Source of the DNA: Diorhabda sublineata
Taxonomy: Eukaryota; Arthropoda; Insecta; Coleoptera; Chrysomelidae
DNA: 64,000 nt
Assembly (NCBI RefSeq): GCF_026230105.1
Contig: NC_079481.1
Coordinates: 17,005,042-17,069,041 of the forward strand
Reading direction: 5' to 3'
Positions 1-10,620 of the stretch are shown here, piece by piece (the first letter of the stretch is position 1; the number at the start of each line of letters is the position of its first letter). The notes beneath the pieces are model-generated. The model worked only from the letters and a program-made list of their open reading frames with translations. It was not told where the DNA came from and did not search any database. Position numbers and translations under genes: made by a program.

Positions 1-150
1 GATAGACGTGCAACGACCTTTCTGAAATTGGAGAAGCGTGCTTTTTAATCTTTTAAAGAAGTCCCTGCAATGAGCCCTACTGATAATTCCGAGTAAATAT
101 CTAACAACTCTCTTTTGTAGTTTGAAGATTCGCTCGAATTGAGTCACATC
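1..150 (-). pseudogene. LINE reverse-transcriptase C-terminal fragment
   Basis: Read on the minus strand from about 150 to 1, this gives a stretch containing FKLQKRVVRYLLG and then CRDFFKRL. That is the conserved tail after the RT domain of jockey/RTE-like non-LTR elements (an aromatic residue, K/R, LQKRA, then a C-R-F segment). It has no start and runs off the window edge. A diverged copy lies at 23745-23890 in the opposite orientation, and the similarity continues outward to about position 330. Family assignment is by motif only. Confidence 0.6.
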
Positions 151-544
151 ACATGTAAAAAAAATAAAATGTTAATTTTGGAATTTGGAAATAAGATTGA
201 ATAAGAAAGCAAACGGAAAATAAACAATACAAGAGTGATAATAAGACAACAGAAGAATTTATAGAGAAATAATAAAACAACGCAAGTGGATAAGGAGAAA
301 AAATTTAAATTATGTTCAGTACGTGCCTCACATCCTGAAAGTAATTAATTTAATTTTAATGGAAATATTCAAAAGACGCATCCTAAAATATTTTTTAATA
401 TAATATTGAAACGCACCACACGTATCCCAGAAGGGAAGGGCATATCGGGATGCGACTCAATAATAGACTTTTAAGGTAAGTTAAGTTCAGTTCTTTGGAA
501 CTGATCTCAGCGCAAAACAGGAGGAACTCAATTTTTTATATAAG
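151..544. repeat. Non-coding flank of an interspersed repeat
   Basis: Positions about 150-330 match, in inverted orientation, the stretch 23565-23745. Shared landmarks include GGAAATAAGATTG, GGAAAATAAACAATAC and ACAACAGAAGAATTTATAG. The repeat unit is therefore larger than the LINE coding scrap at 1-150. From 330 to 544 I see nothing recognisable. Confidence 0.5.
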
Positions 545-812
545 GTGGCAATATGTAACTCCCGTTTCAAGAAATTGTCCAAAACAAGCCCTAAAAATTT
601 CACAAATTTAACGACATCAACCCTTATTCAAAAAATCAATCATGATTACTCCATGGCAATAAAAACAACTGGAGCAAGAACTTTTTCAGCAGATTTTTGG
701 ACACGAAACTTCTTAGGTCTTGGAGAACCATTCCATCGATTGTTGCTTTGTTTCTGGATCGTAGAAATGTACCCAAGTCTCATCCATAGTAACAATTCGG
801 TTTAAGAAGTGT
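545..812 (-). pseudogene. mariner transposase fragment (central DDE region)
   Basis: The minus strand encodes a segment beginning TMDETWVHFYDPETKQQS, followed after a frame break by a stretch ending in CHGVIMIDF. This is the block around the first catalytic Asp of mariner transposases (DETW...YDPETKQQS..W, then FWD.xGV..IDFL). The N-terminal helix-turn-helix region and the rest of the catalytic core are missing and the frame is broken. It is a relic with no terminal inverted repeats that I could find. Confidence 0.7.
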
Positions 813-899
813 TTATCTCTCTCTCTCTCTAAGGCGATTCCCAACAATTTCACAGATTCCCCTCTGCTACCTCGTTTTGCATACCCCAATATTATTTTG

Positions 900-1185
900 G
901 GAGGGGGGGGCTTGCTTCACTTAATTTCAAAATGTTACAATCGAACCAAGATCTAGATACCTTTACATTGTCGATGCTCACGCAGTCAAAAGATCCTCAA
1001 TAACGTTTAAGATTGCCTGAATGGTTGATTTGTGTTTCCGAAATCCAAATTGGCATTCAGATATTGTGTTCTAAATAGGAGCTAGGTTTATTTTTTATCA
1101 GTATTTCAAATATTTTATACATCATATAGGTATAATAATAATAGTTGTTAACGCGATTGAAGTCGCCACTTTCAAACACTTGATA
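900..1185 (-). pseudogene. LINE reverse-transcriptase fragment
   Basis: On the minus strand, 1180 to 900 encodes an NNYYYY-like segment followed by YKIFEILIKN and then CQFGFRKHKSTIQAIL. This matches the non-LTR RT block 'NYRPIS...SKIFE' to 'Q.GFR...ST..A', fingers motif 2. About 90 residues are readable before stops. A short poly-G run (902-909) and a CT-rich run (822-832) lie on its low-coordinate side. It is separate from the fragment at 1-150. Confidence 0.6.
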
Positions 1186-1549
1186 ATTTCTGATATTATC
1201 AGTACCTGATGCCAAGTATACCATATTATACTTTTATTGTCAATGGTCCAACAATGAACTCGAAGCAACTTCTTGTGTTTAAATCATAAAAATCCAAACT
1301 TTTAGTGACATTATTGATTCGTGAACATCAGTCTCCAAAATTGACGACATGAAAAATGATGATGGTCTATAATTTGAAAAATTAAATGGATCTGTTTGGG
1401 GTCCTTCAATACTTTTCAAAATAGTTTCGGATATGCTTGCTAAAAAAGCGTTGAATCATTATAGCTCAATAGCTGCATGATAAAGCAAAAATACATTTTT
1501 CATACGACACACCGTATATTTCCTGTGGCAATGTGTAAAAAACTGTGTA
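1186..1549. other. No recognisable feature
   Basis: AT-rich sequence with no ORF, repeat or motif that I can support. Confidence 0.5.
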
Positions 1550-1660
1550 CCAAGATTCGGCAACAACAAGATATGAAAGATAGGTTGAAAGAAGATTTCA
1601 ATAGTATTGACGTACAAATATTGGGAAACGTATTTATTTCATTTGAAACTCGAATATAAG
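1550..1660 (+). pseudogene. Possible IS630/mariner-like transposase C-terminal tail
   Basis: The plus frame ends with a stretch containing QQDMKDRLKEDFNSIDVQIL, an aromatic, SFETRI and a stop. Many IS630-Tc1-mariner-type insect transposases end this way: a 'DLK.RI...F.sID...L.rV..SF.RRI' helix. The match is short and the upstream catalytic region is not readable here, although a better-preserved relative occurs at 13080-13800. Weak call. Confidence 0.35.
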
Positions 1661-2400
1661 CTTTTTATAGATATTATTATTTTTGAGGTTATTCACAAAA
1701 AGCTAAATTTCGAGTATAACCATCGTCAATTATTGGTTTAAGTGGTAACGTTTTATATTTTTGGGGGGTATTCGTGATATATTTTTGATCAATTTTACGA
1801 GATCCGGCTGCGTCCACCAAACGTCTAGCGTCCATCAACATATTAGAACACGACCGACTTCACGGTCTACATCAGTGGACGAGTTCGTAACAATACTATG
1901 CGAATTGAAGTATATAAGAGGAGCATATGTTTTCGCTAAGGAATAATTGCGATACATCTTAAAAGTGCGGTCACAGCTGAAAATCGTTATTTTTTTCAAT
2001 GTTCTCTAAAAGTTTCATTTTCAACTCTATGCAGGTTTGAAACAGCCGCAATTCCAATTCTTATTCTGAAATGGTGCTTAAATAGGTTAATGAAAAATGT
2101 ATTTCTATTTTTCGTCAGGATTTAAAAGAAAAAATTTTTTTAAGAAATATGTTCAGTATAAAATGAAAAAAGTTTTTCAGCGTTTTTCCTTTCAAATTAC
2201 TGGTTATAAAATTTCGTTCTGCTCCTTCGTGCAAGTCTATATTTTTCAAGTGGGCTATGCTATATTAGAAAATATATGATTTTAAAATTAGATGTGCTTA
2301 TTAATAGTAAAATTATAGCTGTTCATCATTTAATTAGATATTGTAGTAATTAACTGCTGTCGTAGATATCCAAAATTACCATTTTTTTTTTCGTTTTCAG
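1661..2400. other. 5' flank or leader intron of VMP1
   Basis: There is no coding content. The stretch ends in a strong pyrimidine run and CAG at 2398-2400, which reads as a splice acceptor 21 bases before the VMP1 start codon. This suggests an untranslated first exon further upstream. I could not identify that exon or its promoter. Confidence 0.45.
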
Positions 2401-2421
2401 TTGCAAAGATTAAGGAATACT

Positions 2422-2633
2422 ATGGTTGGACATACTAAGAAAAAAGACGCCACCGGTAATCATCAAATGAATGGAGGATCTACACAACATAGAAGCAAAA
2501 AACAAAATGATACACAAAAGAAAGAAAAGGAAAAAAAAGAAAGGGAAAGCTTGGTGTTGTGGCGGAAACCACTAACCACTGCAGAATATTTTTTTCGAGA
2601 ATGTACTGAGTTAGCTTCTTTATATGGCAAAAA
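2422..2633 (+). CDS. VMP1: VMP1 exon 1 (residues 1-70)
   Basis: First coding exon of vacuole membrane protein 1, a multi-pass ER protein. In animals VMP1 acts as a phospholipid scramblase with TMEM41B and is needed for autophagosome formation, ER contact-site control and lipid export. This exon encodes a charged, Lys/Glu-rich cytosolic N-terminus ending in LVLWRKPLTTAEYFF, which matches the 'VLWR(R/K)P..T..YF' start of VMP1. ATG 2422 is chosen because it follows a splice acceptor (AG 2399-2400) and no upstream in-frame Met exists in the exon. The donor is AAA|GTAAGA at 2634, phase 2. The six exons add up to 1236 nt, or 411 residues, against 406 for human VMP1. All junction phases agree, so the gene looks intact. 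Confidence 0.93.
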
Positions 2634-2960
2634 GTAAGATATTTATTGAAATTGTTATATAAACGATTATAGGATAACAACTGTAATTGCGTTTCACACA
2701 TTTCTTTCACAAATTTAAAAATTATTGTTGAAACTTACTATACTATAGTTTCATGATAGATGGTGTATTCCACGTACAAATAAAAAAAACACCTTCGATC
2801 GGCTGATTATAACATAAGGATTTATGGAAACTTTGATAACCTAGGTCACCTATCAGTTGATTGCAGATCCTAATCCAGATCCAGAGTTTCTGAACTTAGC
2901 TTTCCGTTTTCGGTGGAAATTTCAAATTTAAAACTCAATCGTAAAACTTTTTTTTTATTA

Positions 2961-4172
2961 CAGTAGAAGTCCGAAAATTTGGCACGTTCGGGACCGTCTC
3001 GGTGCCGGACTATCAAAAATTCCGGTCTATCAGGCGGTAATTCTAAGGTTAGGGTTAGGTTAATAATTAAAATACAAATACACTATACAAATACATACAA
3101 CAAAGTTTGTTGTTGTGTTGATAATGTCCTCATCGGTTAGTTCTTGTTCAACAGGCTTATTCTCGTCGATTAGAAGCCACTTCTCTACCTCGTCTTCAGG
3201 AAGGTTTTTCAAGGGATTGTCAGCACTTCTAACAACATCCAAAACTTTGGTCAGAGCGTCTTGATGGTTTTCTTCCTCATCAGTCTGTCGTCAGATGCAG
3301 GGTTTGCAGCTGGCCAAAGTTTTCCCCAATATTTTTGGAGTGTTGTATTTTTTACCTGGTTCCAAGACAGTGCAATGGGCATAGACGGCATCTTTTACTG
3401 TAAACTTTTTTTGAAAATCAGTCACGTCACAGTCAGCATTTAACAGGCCTTGAATAAAAGGCCAGTTACATCAAGTCTTCGATATCCATGCTGAAACTTA
3501 AAGTTTCTGAGCCAATCATCAGAATAATTACATTCACTTTCAGGAACTCCTAAACCTTGGCCGAATTTCTTTGCCTTTTAAACAATCATTCCAGTTTTGG
3601 TTAGGTTTTTTCAGTTGTTCCAATTGAGAAGCAAACTTCATTAGTTCATCTTTTTGTTTTTTAATGTCATAATTAATTTTTAATGTCATAAATAGTTGAT
3701 AAACCAATATTAAACTCATTCATTAAAACATTTCTATTCTCGCCTTTTTCTAGCCGTTTGATGATTTCTAGTTTCTGATTGAGAGTCATTGTTACATGTT
3801 TTCGTTTCCTCTCCTTTTGAACTCTAACGCTTAGGTTTTCAAAACATGGTCACTGTACAGTTAAAACGAAAATCACTTTTTTTATAAACAGTTTCGTTTA
3901 CTGCGATGTTAAAAGACACAAAACAACAAATGGCGAAGACGCTTCGAGATTGATTAACGGAGATGCACTACACCTGACTAGCCGGCGGCTAAGTGTTTCC
4001 GAACAATACCGAACGCTTTCCGAACTACCCCGAAAACTTCCGAATAGCTATTTTTTTATTGGCTTTAAAGTCACACTTTTGGAGAAAACCAAAATTTTTA
4101 CGATTTTCCGGAGCGATGCCGGACTATCAGGCATTACGGACTGTTGGATGCCGGACTAATGGACGTATACGT
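2961..4172 (-). mobile_element. Degenerate Tigger/pogo DNA transposon
   Basis: The left end at 2961 begins CAGTAGAAGTCCGAAAATTT, and the right end near 4172 carries the inverted counterpart of 'gtcc.(t)tagtccggcat'. These are imperfect Tigger-type terminal inverted repeats. Minus-strand coding remains appear in the expected order. Near 3789-3690 is a CENP-B-type helix-turn-helix start (MTLNQKLEIIKRLEKGE). Near 3242-3110 is the acidic tail (DEVEKWLLIDE, then LTDEDII) typical of Tigger transposases. Stops and frameshifts separate them. It sits in VMP1 intron 1, antisense to the gene. Confidence 0.75.
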
Positions 4173-5049
4173 TACTCATTAGGTTGCTTCGAAATTATAA
4201 CTCTTACATTGGTAGAAAGGAGCTCTTTTCAAAAAGACTAAGTTTGCATAGATAGGTTAAATAGAACTGGACTTACAGGCGTTTTTCATAATAAAGTTGC
4301 CGCTTCCCCCCACCTCTTATTTGAAGAGATAGACTAAAACTTGAAAAATCAAATATACGCTGAATTTCTTGAAAAATACGATAATCATAGTTTAAATGCA
4401 TCTTAATTAGGCAAAATTTGTAAATTATTCATTTTATAATTTTTGGTATTCAATTACACCCTCTAGCGGTAGACCTACAACTCTGTAAATAATTTCCAGG
4501 TTTTTCTCGAGGTCACTTTTGTTATAAATTTTTTTTCCCGAAGCTGTACTATAAACGGTTCCCGAGATATGGCCGAGAGCCATTCTTATTGGGACACCCG
4601 GTACAATTTTCGAATTAATTTGTATATTAATAGTTTCTTTGAAATAATTATAACTTTCAAAAAAGAATTTAATTTAATATCTATACTATAGCACTACCTT
4701 CCCTTCAATAGACACTTTTCGATACAAGATAGAGATGGTTCTCCTTACCTCTATAATTCGATATCACTGTATCAACCAAGTATGTTGTATTTCAATTTTT
4801 CGTGTGCACTAACAGTTTCATTTTTATCTACTGCAGTATTTGCACAGATTTTGATGTCGTAGGCTTGACACTTATTTCTAACCATATTATTTACTACTCA
4901 AAATATCAAGCAATAAACAATGGAATATAGAAAGTCAGTTACTCAAGAACTATTTATTTAAATAATCATACTATCAATAGCTCAAAAATTAACAAAATTT
5001 TGTAGTCGGTCTTCATTTTTCAGTTTGTAATTTACTCATTCCTCAAATA
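4173..5049. other. Intron 1 spacer with a shared 35-bp motif
   Basis: Only one item stands out. At about 4571-4605 a segment containing GAGAGCCATTCTTATTGGGA and then CACCCGGTACA recurs at 19195-19229. It resembles the terminal sequence of IS630/mariner-like insect elements. The rest is AT-rich with no support for a gene. Confidence 0.45.
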
Positions 5050-5901
5050 CTAGGTGTGGCTATTAAGTAACGAAACTAGCGCTACTACGAGAAAAGTACG
5101 CATGTGCCAAAGGCTAGCGACTATCAGCTGTATAGCCTGAAGCCTACTTATTCGAAAACGGTATCTACCGTATCTGTAGATAAACCAGTGTAGCCGTGGC
5201 CTCGTTTGTATAGCTGCTGTTTTTTGTTTTGTCGTCAAAATGATAGACGTAAAAGTATAGCAACGAATTGTTGTGATATTTCACAAGAAACTGGGAAAAA
5301 CTTTAACTGAAACTTTATTAAAACAAATTTATGATAATGAATGTTTGTCGCGTCCACGTGTTTTTGAGGAGCTTAAGCGTTTTTAAGATGGCTGGGAAGA
5401 TGTTGAAGTTGATTCACCTTAGGGTCGTCCTATCACGTTAAAAACGGATGGAAATATTGAAAAATTCGATAATTTTGTTCGATCTGATTCTCCACTAAGT
5501 ATTCGTGCGATTGCTGACCTATAAGAATTATCAAAGAATGAAAATTTTAACATGCGAGAAGTGTATGCAAAACTGGTGCCTCATTCCGCACTGTACAACA
5601 TCCCAGTGATAGACCGTCCACCTTGGCTTGCACCATGCGATTTCTACCTCTTCTCTATGGTCAAATCTTCATTAAAAAGAACAATATTTGAGTCTGTTGA
5701 CGTTGTTAAAGAAAAAGCGGCGCGCATCCTGAAGAAACTGACAGAAAAAGACTTCCTGCACTGTTTCGAGCACTGGAATATTCGCATGGAGCGATGTTGC
5801 GATAGGGAAAAGGTATATATTAAAGGTGATGAGATAAATATACATAATATCAAAATATAATATTTTATATTACCAATCTCTTATCTAATAGCCACACTTC
5901 G
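5050..5901 (+). mobile_element. Internally deleted mariner with TIRs and TA duplication
   Basis: The left end is TA|CTAGGTGTGGCTATTAAGT and the right end, read inward, is TA|CGAAGTGTGGCTATTAGA. These are matching mariner terminal inverted repeats flanked by the TA target duplication (5048-5049 and 5902-5903). Coding remains from 5241 start with a helix-turn-helix region (QRIVVIFHKKLGKTLTET, then LSRPRVFEELKRF) interrupted by stops. They jump to the DDE tail (LAPCDFYLFSMVKSSLK, then DFLHCFEHWNIRMERC). The whole is 852 bp against about 1.3 kb for a full mariner, so the centre, including the first catalytic Asp, is deleted. Inactive; inside VMP1 intron 1. Confidence 0.85.
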
Positions 5902-5969
5902 TATACAGTTCGACTTGATAGGTATTTTATAATTTGGTCCTAACAGTAATACTTATTTTTTTATTTCAG

Positions 5970-6115
5970 ATTTTTAGCAAATAAAGTAATCTTGGGAGTA
6001 ATTTCAATTGTAGTAGTATTTTTGTACATATTAATAAATTCCAAAGGACCACACCAGTCTTTAGTACAAGGAATGTATAAAAAAGTTTTATGGTGTTTAT
6101 ATTGGGTAGGATTAG
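5970..6115 (+). CDS. VMP1: VMP1 exon 2 (residues 71-119)
   Basis: The acceptor TTTCAG ends at 5969 and the donor GTAAGT starts at 6116. One base completes the Lys codon left open by exon 1. The exon encodes a hydrophobic segment (VILGVISIVVVFLYILI, the first transmembrane helix), then a loop with HQSLVQGMYKK and LYWVGLG. The 'YW.GLG' end is strongly conserved in VMP1 and leads into the next exon. Ends in phase 1. Confidence 0.93.
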
Positions 6116-6389
6116 GTAAGTATTTTATTAATACTTGGAATTTCGCTGTGAACTTAATATCAGATTAGTCACAATGAGTGTTAAAACTAAATTATGGAGT
6201 ATGATTTTTATTCTTAAAAGTTGAAGTTAAAAGCTGCTATGCCTTACTGAATTCCTCAGCGAACGCTAACTAGTTGGTGGGGTTTAACTACATGAACCAA
6301 ATAGCGATGCTCTTTGACGTTGTCTTCAGTTCGGGTCTCAAGCTCGAACGAGGGTTGTTAAACCACTCTGATGAGACGTAATAATGTTG

Positions 6390-7785
6390 AAACTAGTCAG
6401 TGATTGCAAACCCCTCCTTGCAACTGCTATTGGGGAGTCTTCCATCACCTTTGCGTACCATCTTTTCCTTGGTATCATTTTTTTTGTTACTCCTTGTTCT
6501 ATGTTCGCCATTTTTATGTTGCTCTAAAACCTGTTTTTCTCTTTATCTGGCCCAGCCACTCTATTCTTTTGGATCTTATAATTTTTCTTAGGTCTGCTCC
6601 TCCAAATAGATTCCTTATTTCATTATTTACTCTCATCAGCCATAATTCTCCCTCCTCTTAACCTCCTAGTATTTTTCTGAGTATTTTCTCCATGTATCGA
6701 ACTTCTCTTCCTCAGCTTTGTTAAGAACCCACGTTTCACCTCCGTAGCTCACTGTTGGTCTTATTATTGTTTTGTATAGATGTAGCTTCGCCTTTCTGGA
6801 GATTATTTTGGATCTTCATATCGCAATCAGCGCTCCCAACTGTTTACTTACCCTCGTCATCCTTGCTTCCAGATTTTCTTCCTCGTCACCTTCGTCCTTG
6901 ATAACCACCTCAAAATATACATAACTTTGAACTTGTTCTAAGCTCATCGCCTTTTCTTCGTTCAGTTGTAATGACAAACTTCTCATTGCTCTTTTCCTTT
7001 GTGTTGTCATTATCATGAACTTTATCTTTGTTGACTCGTAGATTCACTGTCTCTGCTGTTTCTATGAAGGCTCTTCAGGTTTCAGGTTTTAGTCCTGTGT
7101 TTGTATGGAAACATTTTGATATTCATTGGTTTGTTTTTGCCCTCGATTTTGTATGTTCAAGTGCCATTTTCGTAAGACTTATAAGCTTTTTTGGAATACT
7201 AGGATCGTAAATAATGCTATACCGACTTTTATCTATGGTCTTAGTCAAAATTTTGTAGGTTGCATCTATTAGCGCTATACCTCTGTAGTTTTTGCATTCA
7301 TTTCATATATTCATATATTCTCGTCTTTAGTGCAGTTCCACCATACTTTATTAATTCTGGATCTATTTCGTCCTCTCCCAGGGATTTATCGTTTTTTGTC
7401 CCTGTATTATTTCCTTCTTTCTTAGTGGCAATATATATTCGTTATTATTCGAATCTTGGATTGTATACTCCTCCCCCCATTGTCCATCATAGTTTTCTGC
7501 GTTTAATATTTCTTTGAAGTGCTCTTCCAATCTTTGCATCATTTCGGTCTCATCTATTATTATTTCTCATTTCTTTTTTTATAGCCCCCTACTCAGCTTG
7601 CGCTTTATTGTATTTCATTTCTTTATAGAAATTCTTAATTCATTTGTTTAAAAAGGTTACTTCTATTCCTTTGCGTTTCATTTTTCTTCTTCGTTGTCCT
7701 TCTTTATTCTTAATACAGTTTTTTATCTTCATCTGTTCCAGTCTGTACCATTTTCTGTTTGGGTTGTTTCCTCTTCTCTGATACG
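6390..7785 (-). pseudogene. LINE reverse transcriptase, decayed (RTE/jockey-like)
   Basis: Minus-strand pieces in order: a palm region with KKLISLTKMALEHTKSR, ISKCFHTNTGL and LRVNKDK; an 'NEEKAMSLEQVQSYVYFEVV' block (the 'F.YLG..I' RT-tail motif); GALIAI; and further down KILRKILGG, WLMRVNNEIRNLFGG and RSKRIEWLGQIKRKTGF. This is the usual RT plus C-terminal 'RI.WLGH..R' layout of a non-LTR element, about 450 residues long, with many frameshifts and a lost catalytic YADD region. It fills most of VMP1 intron 2 in antisense. Confidence 0.75.
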
Positions 7786-8634
7786 TGAATTAATTTTAGT
7801 TATTTAAAAATATTTTAGAATTGCTTTTAACGCCAATTACATTATACAGTCTCCATCCCCATTTTATAATGTACGTACTCTTTTTAATTGAAAATCGCAT
7901 ACATTTCAAATTTTCAACTACATAAGAAAACGATTCTCATAGGTTTTGAGTTGTGACGTCATAGGTCATAAAAACATTGAGCAGGGGTCTGCTTGATGAT
8001 CACGAGGTTATCGTTGCCCACAACGTAGCGTCTGCTGTTATAATACACTTTTTATTTATTAGTTACCTATAAATAAAACATTTTTCTATATAAAAGAATA
8101 ATAAACTTAATTACTATAAAATATTAAAATGAGTTGAATTTGAATCTTATTGACATTAAAATGATCCTGGCAACAAAAATAATTACATCTCGCAACCAAC
8201 ACTTTCAAACCATTTTTGTTGTATCTTCGAGTTAATCAAAGTTATTTTAAAATAACCGAGAGAATAACTGTCGTATTTACCTCGTATCATATGTTCAGTG
8301 TTTATTTTATACCTATGACGTCACGCAATATGGCGGCCTTACTGAAATATTTAAACTACCTACAAAATTTTAAATTCTCAATAATTTTGTTCTCTATAAA
8401 TATTGATCAAATAATTAAAAAAATATATAAAAGTTGTATATCACTATACAAAACTATTTTTTTAAACCATGCATGTACCCTATTCCAATTGTCAATTATC
8501 AAAAATCTTTTTTGGTACTGTTAGCTCTCATTAATATTTATATATAATAGTATTAGAATTTGTTATAAAAAAAATGTAAATATCAAGTTACTTTATATAA
8601 TATAAAGAATTTCATACATGTTATTTTTTTTTAG
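7786..8634. other. Rest of VMP1 intron 2
   Basis: AT-rich with no gene or repeat that I can support. It ends with a long T run and TTTAG as the acceptor of exon 3. Confidence 0.5.
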
Positions 8635-8770
8635 GGATTTTATCTTCAGTAGGTTTAGGTACCGGACTTCATACGTTTTTGCTATATCTTGGACCTCATA
8701 TAGCTCAGGTGACATTAGCAGCTTATGAATGCGGTAGCTTAGACTTTCCGGAACCGCCTTATCCAGATGA
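8635..8770 (+). CDS. VMP1: VMP1 exon 3 (residues 120-164)
   Basis: Acceptor TTTTAG at 8634 and donor GTAAGT at 8771. It encodes the hallmark VMP1 segment ILSSVGLGTGLHTFLLYLGP, then the VTLAAYEC block and FPEPPYPDE. The Gly-rich helix is part of the conserved core that precedes the VTT/DedA domain. Enters in phase 1, leaves in phase 2. This stretch is near-identical across animals and makes the gene identification secure. Confidence 0.96.
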
Positions 8771-9129
8771 GTAAGTATAAATATAAGTAGCTCTAAAATT
8801 GTTAATCTTTACCTCCATTCAGTCACTGATAGAAGGCTCCATTACAGTAACCATCAAAAGTAAAAAGTTGCGTTATCCTCCCCACTTTCAATTAGAAACT
8901 AAGAAAAAAAATTTAGATTTAGAAATATTATACTATCTTCCATTTTATCCATTAGTCTACAAGCTGAATGCCAGAAAATTGTTGAAGAAATTAATTTGAT
9001 TATTAAAATATTAGTAGTAGTACCATACATAAAAAAAGATCATAGATAAAAAAATTGTTATTATGTTTCAATATATTCTCCCTTTATTTCCACACACTTT
9101 TAACAACGTCTGACTAAAGCATCTATGTC
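8771..9129. other. Start of VMP1 intron 3, nothing recognised
   Basis: The first part of a 9.1-kb intron (8771-17906). I see no coding or repeat signal before the mariner relic at 9130. Confidence 0.5.
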
Positions 9130-9800
9130 ACTTTAACTTGTCACTTGGCCTTCAGCGTTGCGAACAAAAAATAGCTGGACAGAGTCAAATCAGGACTATA
9201 TGGTGGTTTTTCAATCTTTGTTAAACTACATTCGTGTATAGTAGCCTTAGAAAGCGAAGTAGTGTGGACTGGAACATTGTCATGAATCAAAAGCACACTT
9301 ACGTTTGATTTTACTTTGTCTTTTTTTGATAATTTCACAATTGTGTTGAAGCCAATCAAAAATATACCCTCACAGTTCCAAAATATGGTAACCATCACTT
9401 TTTTGATGCTTGTCGAGACTTTTACATTTTTTGGCATGGACTCATCTTTTTGATGCCACCCCATAGAATCTCTTTTGGATGTCTGATCATAATAAAAGAC
9501 CAGTTTCATCATTTACCATTGATCGGATTACAATTTCTTGGTCCTTAGGACAAAGCTCTAAAAATCGTTTAAAACATCCTTCTTGACATTGATTTGCATT
9601 GCATCGAGAAATCGAGACACTCATCTTTCACTAATTATTAAATCCTTAGAACATTTATTTTGGAAATGCAGGTCTGTGCTGCAATTTCTTTTGTTTTTAG
9701 GCGCCGGTCACTTACAACAATTTCTTCTAATAATTTAATGTTTTGTGAAGTAGTCTCAGGACGTCCCGCAGGTGGCACAAGGGGCAAGATGCATGAATTC
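9130..9800 (-). pseudogene. mariner transposase, decayed
   Basis: Minus-strand segments in order: SDRRLKTKEIAAQTCISK (DNA-binding domain); CFKRFLELCPKDQEIVI; YYDQTSKRDSMGWHQK (block around the first catalytic Asp); VMVTIFWNCEGIFLIGF; LLIHDNVPVHT (second Asp, 'HDNAPAHT'); and PPYSPDLTLSSYFLF (third Asp, 'YSPDLAP.D'). All three catalytic blocks can be seen, but frameshifts break the protein. The region linking FWD..GV to HDN is shortened. No clear TIRs. Antisense in VMP1 intron 3. Confidence 0.75.
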
Positions 9801-10021
9801 TTGGCAGAAATTAATTTAAGGCATTAAACCGCTGAAAAATGAATTAAAATCACATGTCTAATATTTAAATAATAATATTTTATGTTTTAATGCAAAAAGT
9901 AGCGATTTTAAAAACAAAGTAAATAACAATATGATTATTCTGAATCGGAAGAATCATCTGAATTTATATTAACTGATGTAGCCGAAGTATCCGGAGTAAA
10001 TGGGTAGTTAGGTACATTCAA

Positions 10022-10620
10022 TCATGCATAAACTTTCTTGTCAATATTATTTGCACGTTCTTGAGGCAGTTTTCTCAGACTCGTTATTAATGGGTCGGAA
10101 AAAGAGAAGAAGAGAAGAGAAATTTTCTCTATATTCTTTAAATTCTTTATTTCGTGCCTCCTGCGCTTCCTCACTAATAGACTTAGAAGTGAAATGAAGT
10201 ATGTTCTATTATGGTATGAATTAAAACTTTGTGTATTGAGGGAGGCATTGGCTACCAATTGTATTTTTCCACAAATAGTCTTGCAGCATATTTTTGGAAC
10301 TTGTCCACATTAATTCCATATGTACTAGCTATTGTTAATAATTCCACTTTAAACCGTTTGATAACTTCAATAACCAACCCAGTAATCTTTGCTGCAACTT
10401 TTGGATCGCTGAAAAGTTTATTGCTTCTAAAGTCAGGTTTTGGCTTATCGACTACCGATTCCATCTCAGTTTTAAATTTGCTTTGGATTACCCTTTTTCT
10501 GTCAGCTACGATTTCCTTATATTTCTCTCCAAGAGCTTGCCAATTCATCAGAGGTAATTTGTAACAAATATTCGAAGAACAAAATCCAGGCATGGAGCAC
10601 AGAAAATCCGAATTCTAGTC
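10022..10620 (-). pseudogene. Repeat-associated arthropod ORF, family without known function
   Basis: Minus frame 10593-10252 reads LPLMNWQALGEKYKEIVADR, VIQSKFKTEM, VDKPKPDF, then ITGLVIEVIKRFKVELLTIA. After frame breaks it goes on to an EEAQEARNKEFK-like stretch and a 'DPLI.S' end at 10260-10030. I recognise this layout (a 'K..M...iD.P..G..NDGN' type segment, then 'EEA.EARN..' and 'SSDP') from multicopy uncharacterized proteins in insect genomes, usually linked to transposons. The function is not known to me. At least two frameshifts, so dead. Confidence 0.5.
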